A stretch of 64,000 bases of DNA from Herbiconiux sp. A18JL235 (GCF_040939305.1 NZ_CP162511.1:1178001-1242000), one strand, 5' to 3'. Numbered from the stretch's first letter, positions 44,140 through 54,747 are shown. Program-made: numbers and translations. Notes: generated from the sequence alone by a model not told the origin.

Positions 44140-44145
44140 TAGTAT
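44140..44145 (+). promoter_or_regulatory. -10 box TAGTAT upstream of secA
   Basis: TAGTAT, predicted transcription start about 44152, giving a leader of about 45 nt with GGGAGAGAC before the GTG start. Confidence 0.4.
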
Positions 44146-44196
44146 GGTCATCGCCTGTGCGACGCGCCCAGGTACGACTGCAGTGGGAGAGACTCC

Positions 44197-47079
<2,883 letters not shown>

Positions 47080-47081
47080 GT

Positions 47082-47110
47082 CTGTGCGGCCGTGAACAGC
47101 GGCCGAACAG
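47082..47110 (+). terminator. secA terminator hairpin
   Basis: ctgtgcggccg (47082-47092) pairs with cggccgaacag (47100-47110) with one mismatch around tgaacag. Lies between convergent secA and the Rv3235-family gene. Confidence 0.55.
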
Positions 47111-47143
47111 TCGTTCCTCCTCGCGATCCGCGTCGACCGCGAC

Positions 47144-47563
47144 TCAGAGCACGTGGACGGCGCACGCCCTCCAGCGCGTGTCGAGCGCCTCGAGCCGCAG
47201 CGCGATGGCGCGGGAGCGTGCCCGCCCGTGGATGATGACGACCGCCTCGACGATTCCGCTCTCGGGTTCGCAGATGACCGTGCTGCCCATGGTGAAGATC
47301 GGCCGGCTGGGCGACTCGGCTCGCACACGCCTGGCACGTTGCGACAGCACCACGCGCTTCAGCAGATGCGAATACACCTCTGCCGTCAGCCAGCGGGCGA
47401 TCTGATCGAGATCGCGGGTGCCCGCGAGGATCTCGACCACGCACCGGGCGAGGGCCTCCGCCAGCGGACGCGGGTCGGGCAGCCGCCGCGGGGGCGGTGG
47501 CGACTGCGGCGGACTCTCGACGAACGAAGGCGTAGGTGCGAGGACTGTCGCGTGCGAGGGCAT
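47144..47563 (-). CDS. Rv3235-family (DUF6459) protein
   Basis: This is a 139-residue product. A Pro-rich start (PPQSPPPPRRLPDPRP) precedes LARCVVEILAGTRDLDQIARWLTAEVYSHLLKR and a beta-strand part ending WRACAVHVL. This family is typically coded between secA and pdtaS/whiB1-like genes in actinobacteria, as here. ATG 47563 has AAGGAG 6 nt upstream. Function unknown. Confidence 0.87.
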   Translation of the reverse strand: MPSHATVLAPTPSFVESPPQSPPPPRRLPDPRPLAEALARCVVEILAGTRDLDQIARWLTAEVYSHLLKRVVLSQRARRVRAESPSRPIFTMGSTVICEPESGIVEAVVIIHGRARSRAIALRLEALDTRWRACAVHVL

Positions 47564-47983
47564 GGAGCTCCTTCGTGCTGATGAGCTCCCGCCGCGGCGA
47601 AGCTCGACGTCGATCGGCGAGTCACCCCATGTGTTCTCGCCCTCCGACCTCGCAGTCGAGCTTTCGATGAGAAAAGCTCGACTCGGTGTCGGAGGTTGTC
47701 ACTCAACCAGGGTCGACAGACGTTGTCCAGAAGCGTTTGTGCCCTGTGGACGGCGCTGCCGGACCGACCCGATGAGTGGAAACTGCTCATACCGACGGGC
47801 GACTCGCGAATGGTGGAATCTCTTGTGCGAGCGCACGAAGCTTCCGGCCGGGAACCCGTCCCCGACCTGCCGAGTCCCGGCCGGAGCCACGCGACTCCCG
47901 TGGCCGGTTCGTAGGGAAACTCGGCCACGGGAGTCTTCGCCCCGGAGTCTTCGGCTCTGATCTCTCCGTCAGTCGGGTCATCG
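47564..47983 (+). other. Gene-free structured intergenic region
   Basis: No convincing gene is seen. It contains a hairpin agtcgagcttt (47654-47664 with 47673-47683), a small ggttg-tcact-caacc hairpin (47694-47708), palindromic site A (47773-47789) and a strong 14-bp perfect hairpin (gactcccgtggccg, 47893-47906 with 47922-47935). GC is locally lower. Short frames such as ATG 47810 to TAG 47914 (34 codons) use codons unlike the neighbours and lack a ribosome site. An RNA starting after site A and ending at the last hairpin is possible (inference). Confidence 0.5.
47773..47789 (+). promoter_or_regulatory. Palindromic site A (TGAGTGGAAACTGCTCA)
   Basis: First of four copies of a 17-bp near-palindrome with consensus TGAGTAGAAACTACTCA; differs from it at two positions. 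Lies 208 bp before pdtaS, with a strong hairpin between, so its target may be the intervening RNA rather than pdtaS. Confidence 0.6.
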
Positions 47984-47996
47984 TAGGCTAGGGGTC

Positions 47997-49490
47997 GTGT
48001 CAACACTCAGCGACCTCGTCTCCACGCACGGCAGCTCCACCGAGGCCGATGTCGACTGGTTGCACCTCCTGGTCAGCGACTGCCAGCTCCTCGCCGACCT
48101 GGCCTTCGCCGACATCGTGCTGTGGGTGCCCACGAACGACGGCACCTTCGTGGCCGTCGCGCACTCCCGCCCGTCGAGCTCGGCGACGCTGTTCTACCGC
48201 GACTTCGTGGGGCAGACCATCAAGCCCGAATGGCGCAAGCAGGTCACCGACGCCTTCGAGAGCGCCCAGATCGTCGACACCGCGGCACCCGACTGGTACG
48301 AGGAGACGCCCACCCGCGTGCGTGCGGTTCCGGTGCTCCGGCGACTGTCGGCGTCGGAGCAGACCACCACCGACAGGCCGATCGCCGTCATCACGCGGCA
48401 CACCAACCTCAGCGAGGCCCGCACGCCGAGCCGCCAGGAGCTCACCTTCAACGAGTGCGCGAACGACCTCTTCGCCATGATCGCGGCGGGCGACTTCCCC
48501 GACCTCGGTGCACCGACAGGCCCTCGCCGTGGAGCCCCCCGCGCATCCGACGGTCTGATGCGGCTCGACGTCGACGGAATCGTCACCTTCGCGAGCCCCA
48601 ACGGCCTCTCGGCCTTCAACCGCATGGGCTTCGCGGGCGAGCTCGAAGGTCAGTCGCTGGCCGAGGTGACGACGGGTCTGCTGAGCGGGAGGCTCATCGT
48701 CGACGAGTCGCTGCCCCTCGTGGTCACCGGCCGGGCTCCGTGGCGAACCGACATCGAGGCGAGGGGCGTGACGGTGTCGCTCCGCGCGATCCCGCTCCGC
48801 ACCCGCGGGCACCGCTTCGGGGCGATCGTGCTGAGCCGCGACGTCACCGAGCTGCGGCACCAGGAGCGCGAGCTCATCACCAAAGACGCGACGATTCGCG
48901 AGATCCACCATCGGGTGAAGAACAACCTGCAGACGGTGGCGTCGCTGCTGCGCATCCAGGCGCGACGCACGCATTCCGACGAGGCTCGGGATGCGCTCAC
49001 CCAGGCCATGCGCCGCGTCGCCGCGATCGCCGTGGTGCACGACACCCTCTCGGAGGGGCTCAATCAGCGGGTCGACTTCGACACGGTGTTCGATCGGGTG
49101 CTGCTGCTCGTCGCGGAGGTGGCGTCGGCGCACAACACCACCGTGCATCCGAAGTCGTCGGGGAGCTTCGGGGTGCTGCCGAGCGAGTACGCCACGCCGC
49201 TCGCGCTCGCGCTCACCGAACTCGTCACGAACGCCGTGGAGCACGGGCTCGCCGGGCAGGAGGGCGAGGTCGAGATCGTCGCCACCCGTTCGGAGGAAAC
49301 GCTGACGGTCGAGGTGAAGGACAGCGGAACCGGTTTGCCTGAGGGCAAGGTCGGCTCCGGGCTCGGAACCCAGATCGTGCGCACGCTCATTCAGGGGGAG
49401 CTCGGCGGCACGATCGACTGGCACACGATGGTGGGCAGCGGAACGGTCGTGACGATCGAGATCCCGTTCAGGTGGCTGAAGAAGCCCTGA
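47997..49490 (+). CDS. pdtaS: PdtaS-type sensor histidine kinase
   Basis: This is a 497-residue soluble kinase: GAF-like domain (about 1-165), PAS-like domain (about 180-285), then HisKA_2 with REIHHRVKNNLQTVASLL (His304 as phospho-acceptor) and HATPase with LALTELVTNAVEHG and KDSGTGLPEG. This layout and the adjacent whiB1 match mycobacterial PdtaS, whose partner PdtaR is an RNA-binding ANTAR regulator; no pdtaR is in the window. GTG 47997 lies 7 nt after TAGGCT (47984-47989): probable leaderless mRNA. Confidence 0.93.
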   Translation: MSTLSDLVSTHGSSTEADVDWLHLLVSDCQLLADLAFADIVLWVPTNDGTFVAVAHSRPSSSATLFYRDFVGQTIKPEWRKQVTDAFESAQIVDTAAPDWYEETPTRVRAVPVLRRLSASEQTTTDRPIAVITRHTNLSEARTPSRQELTFNECANDLFAMIAAGDFPDLGAPTGPRRGAPRASDGLMRLDVDGIVTFASPNGLSAFNRMGFAGELEGQSLAEVTTGLLSGRLIVDESLPLVVTGRAPWRTDIEARGVTVSLRAIPLRTRGHRFGAIVLSRDVTELRHQERELITKDATIREIHHRVKNNLQTVASLLRIQARRTHSDEARDALTQAMRRVAAIAVVHDTLSEGLNQRVDFDTVFDRVLLLVAEVASAHNTTVHPKSSGSFGVLPSEYATPLALALTELVTNAVEHGLAGQEGEVEIVATRSEETLTVEVKDSGTGLPEGKVGSGLGTQIVRTLIQGELGGTIDWHTMVGSGTVVTIEIPFRWLKKP

Positions 49491-49510
49491 CCCTCAGGTG
49501 GCGCGGCGGC

Positions 49511-49946
49511 TCAGGAGGCGCGGCGCGCCCTCGCGGCGTGCGAAGCGGCAGCTTCGCGGCGGGCGCGGTAGCGCCTGCACGATCAGGAGGCGCGGCGCGC
49601 CCTTGCGGCGTGCGCGAAGTGCCAGGTTCGCGGCGGGCGCGGTAGCGCCTGCACGATCAGGAGGCGCGGCGCGCCCTCGCGGCGTGCGAAGCGGCAGCTT
49701 CGCGGCGGGCGCGGTAGCGCCTGCACGATCAGGAGGCGCGGCGCGCCCTCGCGGCGTGCGAAGCGGCAGCTTCGCGGCGGGCGCGGTAGCGCCTGCACGA
49801 TCAGGAGGCGCGGCGCGCCCTCGCGGCGTGCGAAGCGGCAGCTTCGCGGCGGGCGCGGTAGCGCCTGCACGATCAGGAGGCGCGGCGCGCCCTTGCGGCG
49901 TGCGCGAAGTGCCAGGTTCGCGGCGGGCGCGGTAGCGCCTGCACGA
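49511..49946 (-). repeat. Tandem array of six copies of the whiB1 3' end
   Basis: Six units start at 49511, 49583, 49657, 49729, 49801 and 49873 with lengths 72, 74, 72, 72, 72 and 74 bp; a seventh, partial unit is the end of whiB1 itself (from 49947). Read leftward, each unit carries the last codons of WhiB1 (ARARRAS-stop) and a downstream hairpin (gcgaagc-tgcc-gcttcgc in the 72-bp type). The two 74-bp units keep ccttgcgg as in the gene; the four 72-bp units have cctcgcgg. Order from pdtaS: A-B-A-A-A-B. This fills the gap between pdtaS and whiB1. Confidence 0.9.
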
Positions 49947-50195
49947 TCAGGAGGCGCGGCGCGCCCTTGCGGCGCGACGCTTCAGCGCGCGGCGCTCGTC
50001 TTCGCTGAGGCCACCCCAGACTCCGGAGTCCTGACCGGTCTCGAGGGCGTACTGGAGGCAGACCTCGGTGACGGAGCAGCGGGCGCAGACGGCTTTGGCC
50101 TTGTCGATCTGGTCGACGGCAGGCCCGGTGTTCCCGACGGGGAAGAACAGTTCGGGGTCTGCGGTCAGGCAGGCGGCTTTGTCGCGCCAATCCAT
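49947..50195 (-). CDS. whiB1: WhiB1-type Fe-S regulator
   Basis: This is an 82-residue product. Cluster ligands C9, C37, C40 and C46 have the WhiB1 spacing; GVWGGLSEDERRALKRRAARARRAS is the G-x-W-G-G turn and basic DNA-binding tail. WhiB1 is an essential, nitric-oxide-sensitive regulator that binds the primary sigma factor in mycobacteria (family knowledge). ATG 50195 has AAGGAG 10 nt upstream. The 3' end is amplified in the adjoining array. Confidence 0.93.
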   Translation of the reverse strand: MDWRDKAACLTADPELFFPVGNTGPAVDQIDKAKAVCARCSVTEVCLQYALETGQDSGVWGGLSEDERRALKRRAARARRAS

Positions 50196-50300
50196 AAGCG
50201 GGTGCTCCTTATAGCCAGGGTGCATCGGTCGAATGACCAGGTGATTCGGGTGAGAAGGTCAATGGCACGGTGGACGCTGCAGCCAGAGGAGGCTGCACCC

Positions 50301-50318
50301 GCTCACGTCACTGTGAGC
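50301..50318. promoter_or_regulatory. Inverted repeat GCTCAC-N6-GTGAGC upstream of whiB1
   Basis: Perfect 6-bp arms around gtcact, in the 191-bp gap between divergent whiB1 and the membrane-protein gene. TTGACC boxes occur on both strands nearby (50323-50328 plus; about 50258-50263 minus). Likely operator; the binding protein is unknown. Confidence 0.4.
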
Positions 50319-50386
50319 AACATTGACCTCGAATATGGTCGCATACTGGTATTTGCAAAATCAAGGCTTTTCTATGGAGTACGGGC

Positions 50387-50833
50387 ATGACCGACGAGAT
50401 GAACGACACTCCGACATCGGATGAATCTTCGGTGTCATCAGGTGCTCGACCGGCGCGTCGGCCGGTGCTGCTGGTGCTCCTCGCGATCATCGTCGGTGCC
50501 GAGGCACTCGTGATGGCGGGGGTCGTGCTGTGGCTCGTCGTCGAGCTTCTCACCGATAGACCGGCGTCGTACGAGACCGCGATGGCCATCCTCGTGCTGG
50601 CGGCGATCGCCGCCGTCTTCCTGGCGTTCGTCGCTGTTCACACGCTCCGTGCCAGGCCGTGGACGAGGGCGGCCACCCTGGTCTGGCAGCTCCTCCAGAT
50701 CGTGATCGCGATCGGGTGCTTCCAGGGTCTCGTGGCGTCACCCGAGGTGGGCTGGTACCTGCTCGTCCCTGCGGTGCTCAGCCTGGTGTTGCTGTTCTCG
50801 CCGACCGTCGTCGCGGCGACCCGGCGGCTCTGA
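50387..50833 (+). CDS. Four-helix membrane protein of unknown function
   Basis: This is a 148-residue product. A Ser/Thr/Asp-rich N-terminus (1-25) is followed by four membrane segments (about 27-50, 60-85, 92-112, 118-142) and a short basic end. No family recognised. ATG 50387 has GGAG 8 nt upstream; TTGACC at 50323 may be its -35. It converges on bcp. Confidence 0.75.
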   Translation: MTDEMNDTPTSDESSVSSGARPARRPVLLVLLAIIVGAEALVMAGVVLWLVVELLTDRPASYETAMAILVLAAIAAVFLAFVAVHTLRARPWTRAATLVWQLLQIVIAIGCFQGLVASPEVGWYLLVPAVLSLVLLFSPTVVAATRRL

Positions 50834-50890
50834 CCAGCCCCGCGCATCCTTCTGCAGCGGAAGGGCGGCGGTGCCGCCGGGCTCCCGCCC

Positions 50891-50905
50891 GACGCCTCAG
50901 GCGTC
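50891..50905. terminator. Short hairpin centred on the bcp stop codon
   Basis: gacgcc-tca-ggcgtc; the central tca is the reverse complement of the bcp TGA. Upstream ggcggtgccgcc adds a second small stem. Likely marks the end of both convergent genes. Confidence 0.45.
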
Positions 50906-51379
50906 GATGCCGAGCTTCTTACGCAGCGACGCCACGTGGCCGGTCGCCTTCACGTTGTAGAGAGCGAGCGTCACGACGCCCTGCTCGTCGATGACGAAGG
51001 TCGAGCGGATGACGCCCACCACCGTCTTGCCGTAGAGCGACTTCTCTCCCCAGGCGCTGTAGAGCTCGTGCACGGCCGAGTCGGGGTCGGAGAGGAGGGT
51101 GAAGTTCAGCCCCTGCTCGTCGACGAAGCCGCGGAGCTTCGCGGGCTTGTCGCGCGATACCCCGAGCACGGTGTACCCGGCGCTCTTCAGCGAGTTGAGG
51201 TTGTCACGGAAGTCGCAGGCCTCGGTGGTGCACCCGGGGGTGCCGGCCTCGGGGTAGAAGTACAGGATGACCCGCTGGCCGCGGTAGTCGGCGAGCGATC
51301 GCGAGACGCCGTCTTCGTCGACGAGGGTGAACTCGGGGGCGGTGTCGCCGGCCTGGAGGCGCGCTGTCGTGTCGGTCAT
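50897..51379 (-). CDS. bcp: Thioredoxin-dependent thiol peroxidase (Bcp/PrxQ)
   Basis: This 160-residue peroxiredoxin reduces hydrogen and organic peroxides in the cytoplasm. Peroxidatic Cys50 and resolving Cys55 lie in PGCTTEACDFRD, the 5-residue spacing typical of Bcp/PrxQ; RSTFVIDEQG is the later conserved strand. ATG 51379 follows ctGGAGGc. A GATACT element lies just upstream on the minus strand, so the leader is very short. Confidence 0.94.
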   Translation of the reverse strand: MTDTTARLQAGDTAPEFTLVDEDGVSRSLADYRGQRVILYFYPEAGTPGCTTEACDFRDNLNSLKSAGYTVLGVSRDKPAKLRGFVDEQGLNFTLLSDPDSAVHELYSAWGEKSLYGKTVVGVIRSTFVIDEQGVVTLALYNVKATGHVASLRKKLGIDA

Positions 51380-51439
51380 GCCTCCAGTATCCCAGGGCTC
51401 GGCAGTCGCGATGGACGATCCCCGTCCGGGAAGATCCCT

Positions 51440-51456
51440 TGAGTAGAAATTGCTCA
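51440..51456 (+). promoter_or_regulatory. Palindromic site B (TGAGTAGAAATTGCTCA)
   Basis: Second copy of the 17-bp motif, two differences from consensus, 36 bp before the lipoprotein start at 51493. The position directly ahead of a gene makes it a credible activator or repressor site. Confidence 0.65.
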
Positions 51457-51492
51457 GAACCCACCCCGTCCGATCCCTGGGAACCTACCCCC

Positions 51493-52017
51493 ATGACCCT
51501 CCATTCCCTGCACCGCACCCTCCGCACAGCGGCCCTCACCAGCCTCACCGGCGTCGTTCTCGTCGCCCTCGCCGGCTGCATCACACTGCCCACCCCGTCG
51601 AGCGACGACGGCCCCGGCTCTCCCGCGACCTCAGACTCCGCGCCGGCCGGCTCGGAGACCACCGACGTCTTCCTGCTCTCCGTCGGCGACTGCTTCGACG
51701 AGGGGGAGTCGCAGTCGGTGCAAGACGTGCAGAAGGTCGACTGCGCGGCCGCGCACGACTACGAGGTCTACGAGGCTTTCGACATCCCGGGCGACGACTA
51801 CCCCGGCGACGAGGCGGTCGACGAGGCGGCCACGAACGGCTGCGGTGCCTCCTTCGCGACGTTCATCGGCATTCCCTACGAGCAGTCCGCGTACGACTTC
51901 AACCACCTCACCCCGACCGCGGATTCGTGGACGAAGGGCGGAGACCACGAGGTGCTCTGCCTCGTCTACGACCCTTCCAACAAGGTCTCCGGCTCGCTCG
52001 AGGGCGCCGCATCCTGA
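51493..52017 (+). CDS. Septum-formation-domain lipoprotein
   Basis: This is a 174-residue product. Signal peptide with lipobox ALAGC (Cys29), a Ser/Pro/Asp linker, then DVFLLSVGDCFDEGE, VDCAAAHDYEVYEAF and a later Cys pair, the pattern of the Septum_form domain of actinobacterial membrane proteins. ATG 51493 lacks a Shine-Dalgarno. Preceded by palindromic site B, so probably under the same control as the LAL regulator. Confidence 0.8.
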   Translation: MTLHSLHRTLRTAALTSLTGVVLVALAGCITLPTPSSDDGPGSPATSDSAPAGSETTDVFLLSVGDCFDEGESQSVQDVQKVDCAAAHDYEVYEAFDIPGDDYPGDEAVDEAATNGCGASFATFIGIPYEQSAYDFNHLTPTADSWTKGGDHEVLCLVYDPSNKVSGSLEGAAS

Positions 52018-52075
52018 CCGGTTCGCGCACCCCGCCCGAGCATGCTAATGTTGACGACTGGCCCGCTCGGGCCAC

Positions 52076-52151
52076 GCACCTCTAGCTCAATCGGCAGAGC
52101 AACTGACTCTTAATCAGTGGGTTCAGGGTTCAAGTCCCTGGGGGTGCACCA
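52076..52151 (+). tRNA. tRNA-Lys (CTT)
   Basis: Full cloverleaf: acceptor GCACCTC/GGGGTGC, D-arm with AGCTCAATCGGCAGAGC, anticodon loop CTCTTAA with anticodon CTT at 52109-52111, T-arm CAGGG-TTCAAGT-CCCTG, and an encoded CCA (52149-52151). TAATGT at 52046-52051 is a possible -10. Confidence 0.97.
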
Positions 52152-52157
52152 CACGAC

Positions 52158-52198
52158 AAAGGCCCCGATTCTCTGCACGTGCAGGGATCGGGGCCTTT
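52158..52198 (+). terminator. Terminator of tRNA-Lys
   Basis: aaaggccccgat (52158-52169) pairs perfectly with 52187-52198, with an inner ctgcac/gtgcag stem. Typical strong hairpin directly after the tRNA. Confidence 0.85.
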
Positions 52199-52357
52199 CG
52201 CGTTCTCGCCCGCCATTCCGCCGCGTGTAGAAGCCTGCATCCTTTTTGACGGAGTGGCGCACCGCAGTGATCCGGGACTTCTTGCGCCCGACTCGTCGTC
52301 ACTCCTCGCAGCCAGTGGCGGGTGGGTGCTCGTGGACATCGGCACCCTCTGACGTGC

Positions 52358-52849
52358 TCAGGCTGTCCGCAGAGTTCTCACGAACGCGCGGGTGGGCAGC
52401 CTCCACAGCGGATGCTCGTAGACCTCGCCGCTGGGCACCCAGCCTTCGCTCTCGTAGAGATGGACAGCGATCGCGTTGTCGAGGCGGGCGTGAAGCACGG
52501 CCCGCCCGTAGCCGAGAGCGGCGAGGTCGCGGCTCGCAGCGCGCAGGAGCGCACGGCCGAGGCCGCGGCCTTGTCTCTCTGGTTCTGTTGCGATCAGTCC
52601 GAGTACCGCTGCGTCGTACGGATCGGCCCCTCGGCCGCTGCGCAGCCTGGTGGAGAGGGCGAACCCGTCGACCCGATCGCGGTCGCCTGCGATCAGCCAG
52701 CTGACGCATTCGTCGAACTTGGGCCTCGCCCGGTCGGCCACCCCCTCCACGGCGCGACCGTCGCGCGCGGCGCACGCGGCCACCCAGAGGGCGAGGCACT
52801 GTTCCCTGTCGCCGGTCGTGCCCTGCCGCAGTCGGATGCTCATGGTCAT
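52358..52849 (-). CDS. GNAT family N-acetyltransferase
   Basis: This is a 163-residue product. The acetyl-CoA loop is ATEPERQGRGLGRALLRAA (Q-x-x-G-x-G/A), followed by AVLHARLDNAIAVHLYESEGW, usual motif B of GNAT enzymes. ATG 52849 follows TACAGT by 5 nt on the minus strand; ATG 52843 is an alternative. Substrate unknown. The 190-bp gap upstream is shared with the small gene at 53042. Confidence 0.87.
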   Translation of the reverse strand: MTMSIRLRQGTTGDREQCLALWVAACAARDGRAVEGVADRARPKFDECVSWLIAGDRDRVDGFALSTRLRSGRGADPYDAAVLGLIATEPERQGRGLGRALLRAASRDLAALGYGRAVLHARLDNAIAVHLYESEGWVPSGEVYEHPLWRLPTRAFVRTLRTA

Positions 52850-53041
52850 CCCGCACTGTAAGGCGTCGGTTGCGACGATCCGCCGCGCACCGCTGGCGGG
52901 CCGTCTCGCTCTGCTCGTTGTCCTGTAAGCGCACACTCGCACACCGGGCGCGCCCGCGACGGCCGCGGGAAGCACGGCTCCCGGATATGCTGCGAGGAAC
53001 GTCGTGGCCGTCTCGGTCTCTTCTGAGAGACAGGAATCGCT

Positions 53042-53272
53042 TTGCCCTATCGCAACCTCCCCGGAACCCGATTCACGGTGATCGCCACCGGCCTCCAGGG
53101 TGTCATCGTGGGCTCCACGAGCGACGACTACCTGCGTGTCATCCTCGACGGCGTCGACGCGGTCACCGAGTTCCCGCTGCACGAACTCGACATCGGCGAT
53201 CAGCTCAGCGTGCGGCAATCGAAGAGATGGGTGTCACAGCATGCCGAACGGTCCGAGCCGCCCCAGCGGTGA
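53042..53272 (+). CDS. Small beta-rich hypothetical protein
   Basis: This is a 76-residue product with an unusual TTG start at 53042; CAGGAA lies 5-6 nt upstream next to a small hairpin (53016-53031). Codons are strongly GC3-rich, so the frame looks real. FTVIATGLQGVIVGST and LRVILDGVDAVTEFPLHEL suggest a small barrel of the KOW/SH3 kind (inference). TATGCT at 52986-52991 may be the -10. Followed 4 bp later by a small membrane protein. Confidence 0.65.
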   Translation: MPYRNLPGTRFTVIATGLQGVIVGSTSDDYLRVILDGVDAVTEFPLHELDIGDQLSVRQSKRWVSQHAERSEPPQR

Positions 53273-53276
53273 CGGA

Positions 53277-53492
53277 ATGACCGTCGATCGGTGGCTCCTC
53301 GTGTTCGGGGTGCTCTCGATCGCGCTTCTGGTCGTCGGTGCGGTCTGTCTCGTCTCGTCGTCAGCCCGTCTCGTAGGTGGTGCCCTGGTGCTCGTGGGTG
53401 TCGGAGTGGGAGCGTTCTGCGCCGGATTCGCGGCGTCGCGACGTCGCGGGGTGCGCTGGACAGACGCACCCCCGAGGAAGCCCTCTCGGTGA
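53277..53492 (+). CDS. Small two-helix membrane protein
   Basis: This is a 71-residue product with two hydrophobic segments (about 5-27 and 31-52) and a basic tail. ATG 53277 lies 4 bp after the previous stop, so likely coupled; ATG 53241 would add 12 hydrophilic residues and overlap the upstream gene. No family recognised. Confidence 0.65.
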   Translation: MTVDRWLLVFGVLSIALLVVGAVCLVSSSARLVGGALVLVGVGVGAFCAGFAASRRRGVRWTDAPPRKPSR

Positions 53493-53549
53493 GCCACCCC
53501 CAGGGGCGTGCCGGCCCCGCTGCCGTGCGCCGCGATCGCGAGCGGTCGG

Positions 53550-54230
53550 CTACTTCCTCACGACGAGCTCGTGCACGGCACGGGTGTGGTGAACGTCCCA
53601 ATAGAGCGGCGCGATGTCGTCGGCCGGGAGGAAGTCCACGCCCGGGGCCGGCGCCTCCTCGGCGATCATCAGCGCGATCGCGACATGGGCGACGTGGACT
53701 CCCGTTCCTGCCAGAGCCTCGGCAAGGTTGAGCGCCCAGTTGCGCAGCGCCGCCCCGCCCGCCGTCACGTTGCCGTAGCGGGCGACCGGGTAGATCGACC
53801 CCGCCCCGGTGGTGAACAGCAGGGTGCCCGCACCGGCGGCCAGCAGCTCGGGCAGCACCACATCTGCCGCGGTCATCGCCCCGTACAGGTAGTACTCGAT
53901 CTGCGGCTGCACGTTCTCGGGGGTGGCCTCGCGGATGTCGACCGGAGCCAGCGGCCCCGCTGAAGCGTCGGCGGGCGAATACTCGAGCACGTCGATTCCG
54001 CCGAAGTGCTCCTTCGCCGCCATCAGAGCTGCGCGGAGCCCAGGGCGGTCGAGCACGTCGGCGGGAAAGCCCGCCGCGTTGATGCCGTCGGCGGCGAGAT
54101 CGCTGACGAGCGCGTCGAGCTTCTTGGCGTTCCGAGAGACGAGGGCGACGTCGAACCCTTTCGATCCGAAGGTGCGGGCGAGTGCCGCCCCCAGACCGGG
54201 GCCGGCGCCGATGATGGCGATGGTGGGCAT
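53550..54230 (-). CDS. Atypical short-chain dehydrogenase/reductase
   Basis: This is a 226-residue product. Cofactor loop GAGPGLGAALA (residues about 8-18) and SRN after the second strand suggest NADP(H). The region that normally holds Tyr-x-x-x-Lys reads YGNVTAGGAALRNW: aligned on AALRNW the Lys position is Gly and the Tyr position Val, so standard SDR catalysis is doubtful. GGGAG lies 6 nt before ATG 54230. Upstream DNA has a candidate repressor site and a 14-bp palindrome. Confidence 0.82.
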   Translation of the reverse strand: MPTIAIIGAGPGLGAALARTFGSKGFDVALVSRNAKKLDALVSDLAADGINAAGFPADVLDRPGLRAALMAAKEHFGGIDVLEYSPADASAGPLAPVDIREATPENVQPQIEYYLYGAMTAADVVLPELLAAGAGTLLFTTGAGSIYPVARYGNVTAGGAALRNWALNLAEALAGTGVHVAHVAIALMIAEEAPAPGVDFLPADDIAPLYWDVHHTRAVHELVVRK

Positions 54231-54338
54231 GATGCTCCCGTGTTCTCGATGTCGATGTGTGAAATGCGATCACCGAACGGATGCGGGCGTGGGAATCGCC
54301 CAACCGCACGATGAGTGCGTAGCAACATGATGAGTCCG

Positions 54339-54372
54339 TTGGAAAGCGGTTACAAAAGGCACCTCGAGGTGC
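54339..54372 (-). promoter_or_regulatory. Operator/promoter region of the SDR gene
   Basis: On the minus strand TTGTAA (within 54339-54355) is followed after 17 nt by CATCAT, a plausible promoter. The -35 lies in ttggaaagcggttacaa, resembling LacI-family operators. Directly upstream is the perfect palindrome gcacctcgaggtgc (54359-54372). Together they suggest a regulated catabolic or resistance gene. Confidence 0.45.
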
Positions 54373-54462
54373 GTGCCTCGCTCAGAACGGCGTCAGCCCG
54401 ACCGCCTCGGGTGTTCCCGACGACCGGGAGTCCACGGTGAGGGCGGAGCGTGCATCCGGAAC

Positions 54463-54747
54463 TCAGTGCCGCTCGAGCTCGAACGAGTCGCCCCCCGACT
54501 CCCGGGTGAGCTCCGAGGTGGCCACCACGGTGGCGATCGCTCCCAGTGCCGCGAACATGAAGGCCACGATGGCGATCCAGTCCATCGCGGTGAAGATGGG
54601 GCCGCTCGCCTCGGTGAACGACACCACCTCGGCGGCGATCAGGATGCGCAGCCCCACGTTGATGAGCACGTCGACAAGGAAGAGGGCAGCGCCTGTGACG
54701 TAGGCGATGCGGAGCAGCACGATGAGTCTGCGGGTGCCACTGGTCAC
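54463..54747 (-). CDS. Small membrane protein of unknown function
   Basis: This is a 94-residue product with two hydrophobic segments (about 7-40 and 55-78) and an acidic end. GTG 54747 sits 6 nt after TATCGT on the minus strand, so a leaderless mRNA is likely. No family recognised. Divergent from the LAL regulator. Confidence 0.7.
   Translation of the reverse strand: MTSGTRRLIVLLRIAYVTGAALFLVDVLINVGLRILIAAEVVSFTEASGPIFTAMDWIAIVAFMFAALGAIATVVATSELTRESGGDSFELERH

Noticed and set aside
47810..47914. 34-codon frame after site A
   Set aside because: Codons are unlike neighbouring genes, no ribosome-binding site, and the stop falls in the hairpin loop; an RNA is more likely if anything is expressed.
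49498..49935. 145-codon frame encoding a repetitive Ala/Arg/Gly protein in the whiB1 array
   Set aside because: The repeats keep frame only because most units are 72 bp; there is no start signal and the content is a by-product of the duplicated whiB1 3' end.
49511..49946. CRISPR-like regular array
   Set aside because: Units are contiguous copies of the whiB1 3' end without unique spacers, and no cas genes are nearby.
50301..50318. Classical CRP site upstream of whiB1
   Set aside because: Half-sites are in the reverse arrangement (CTCAC then GTGAG) relative to the TGTGA-N6-TCACA consensus.
51440..51477. FliA/sigma-28 type promoter formed by sites B-D
   Set aside because: A CCGAT-like element follows some sites, but the distance from the site varies from about 30 to 40 bp and the -35 sequence does not match.
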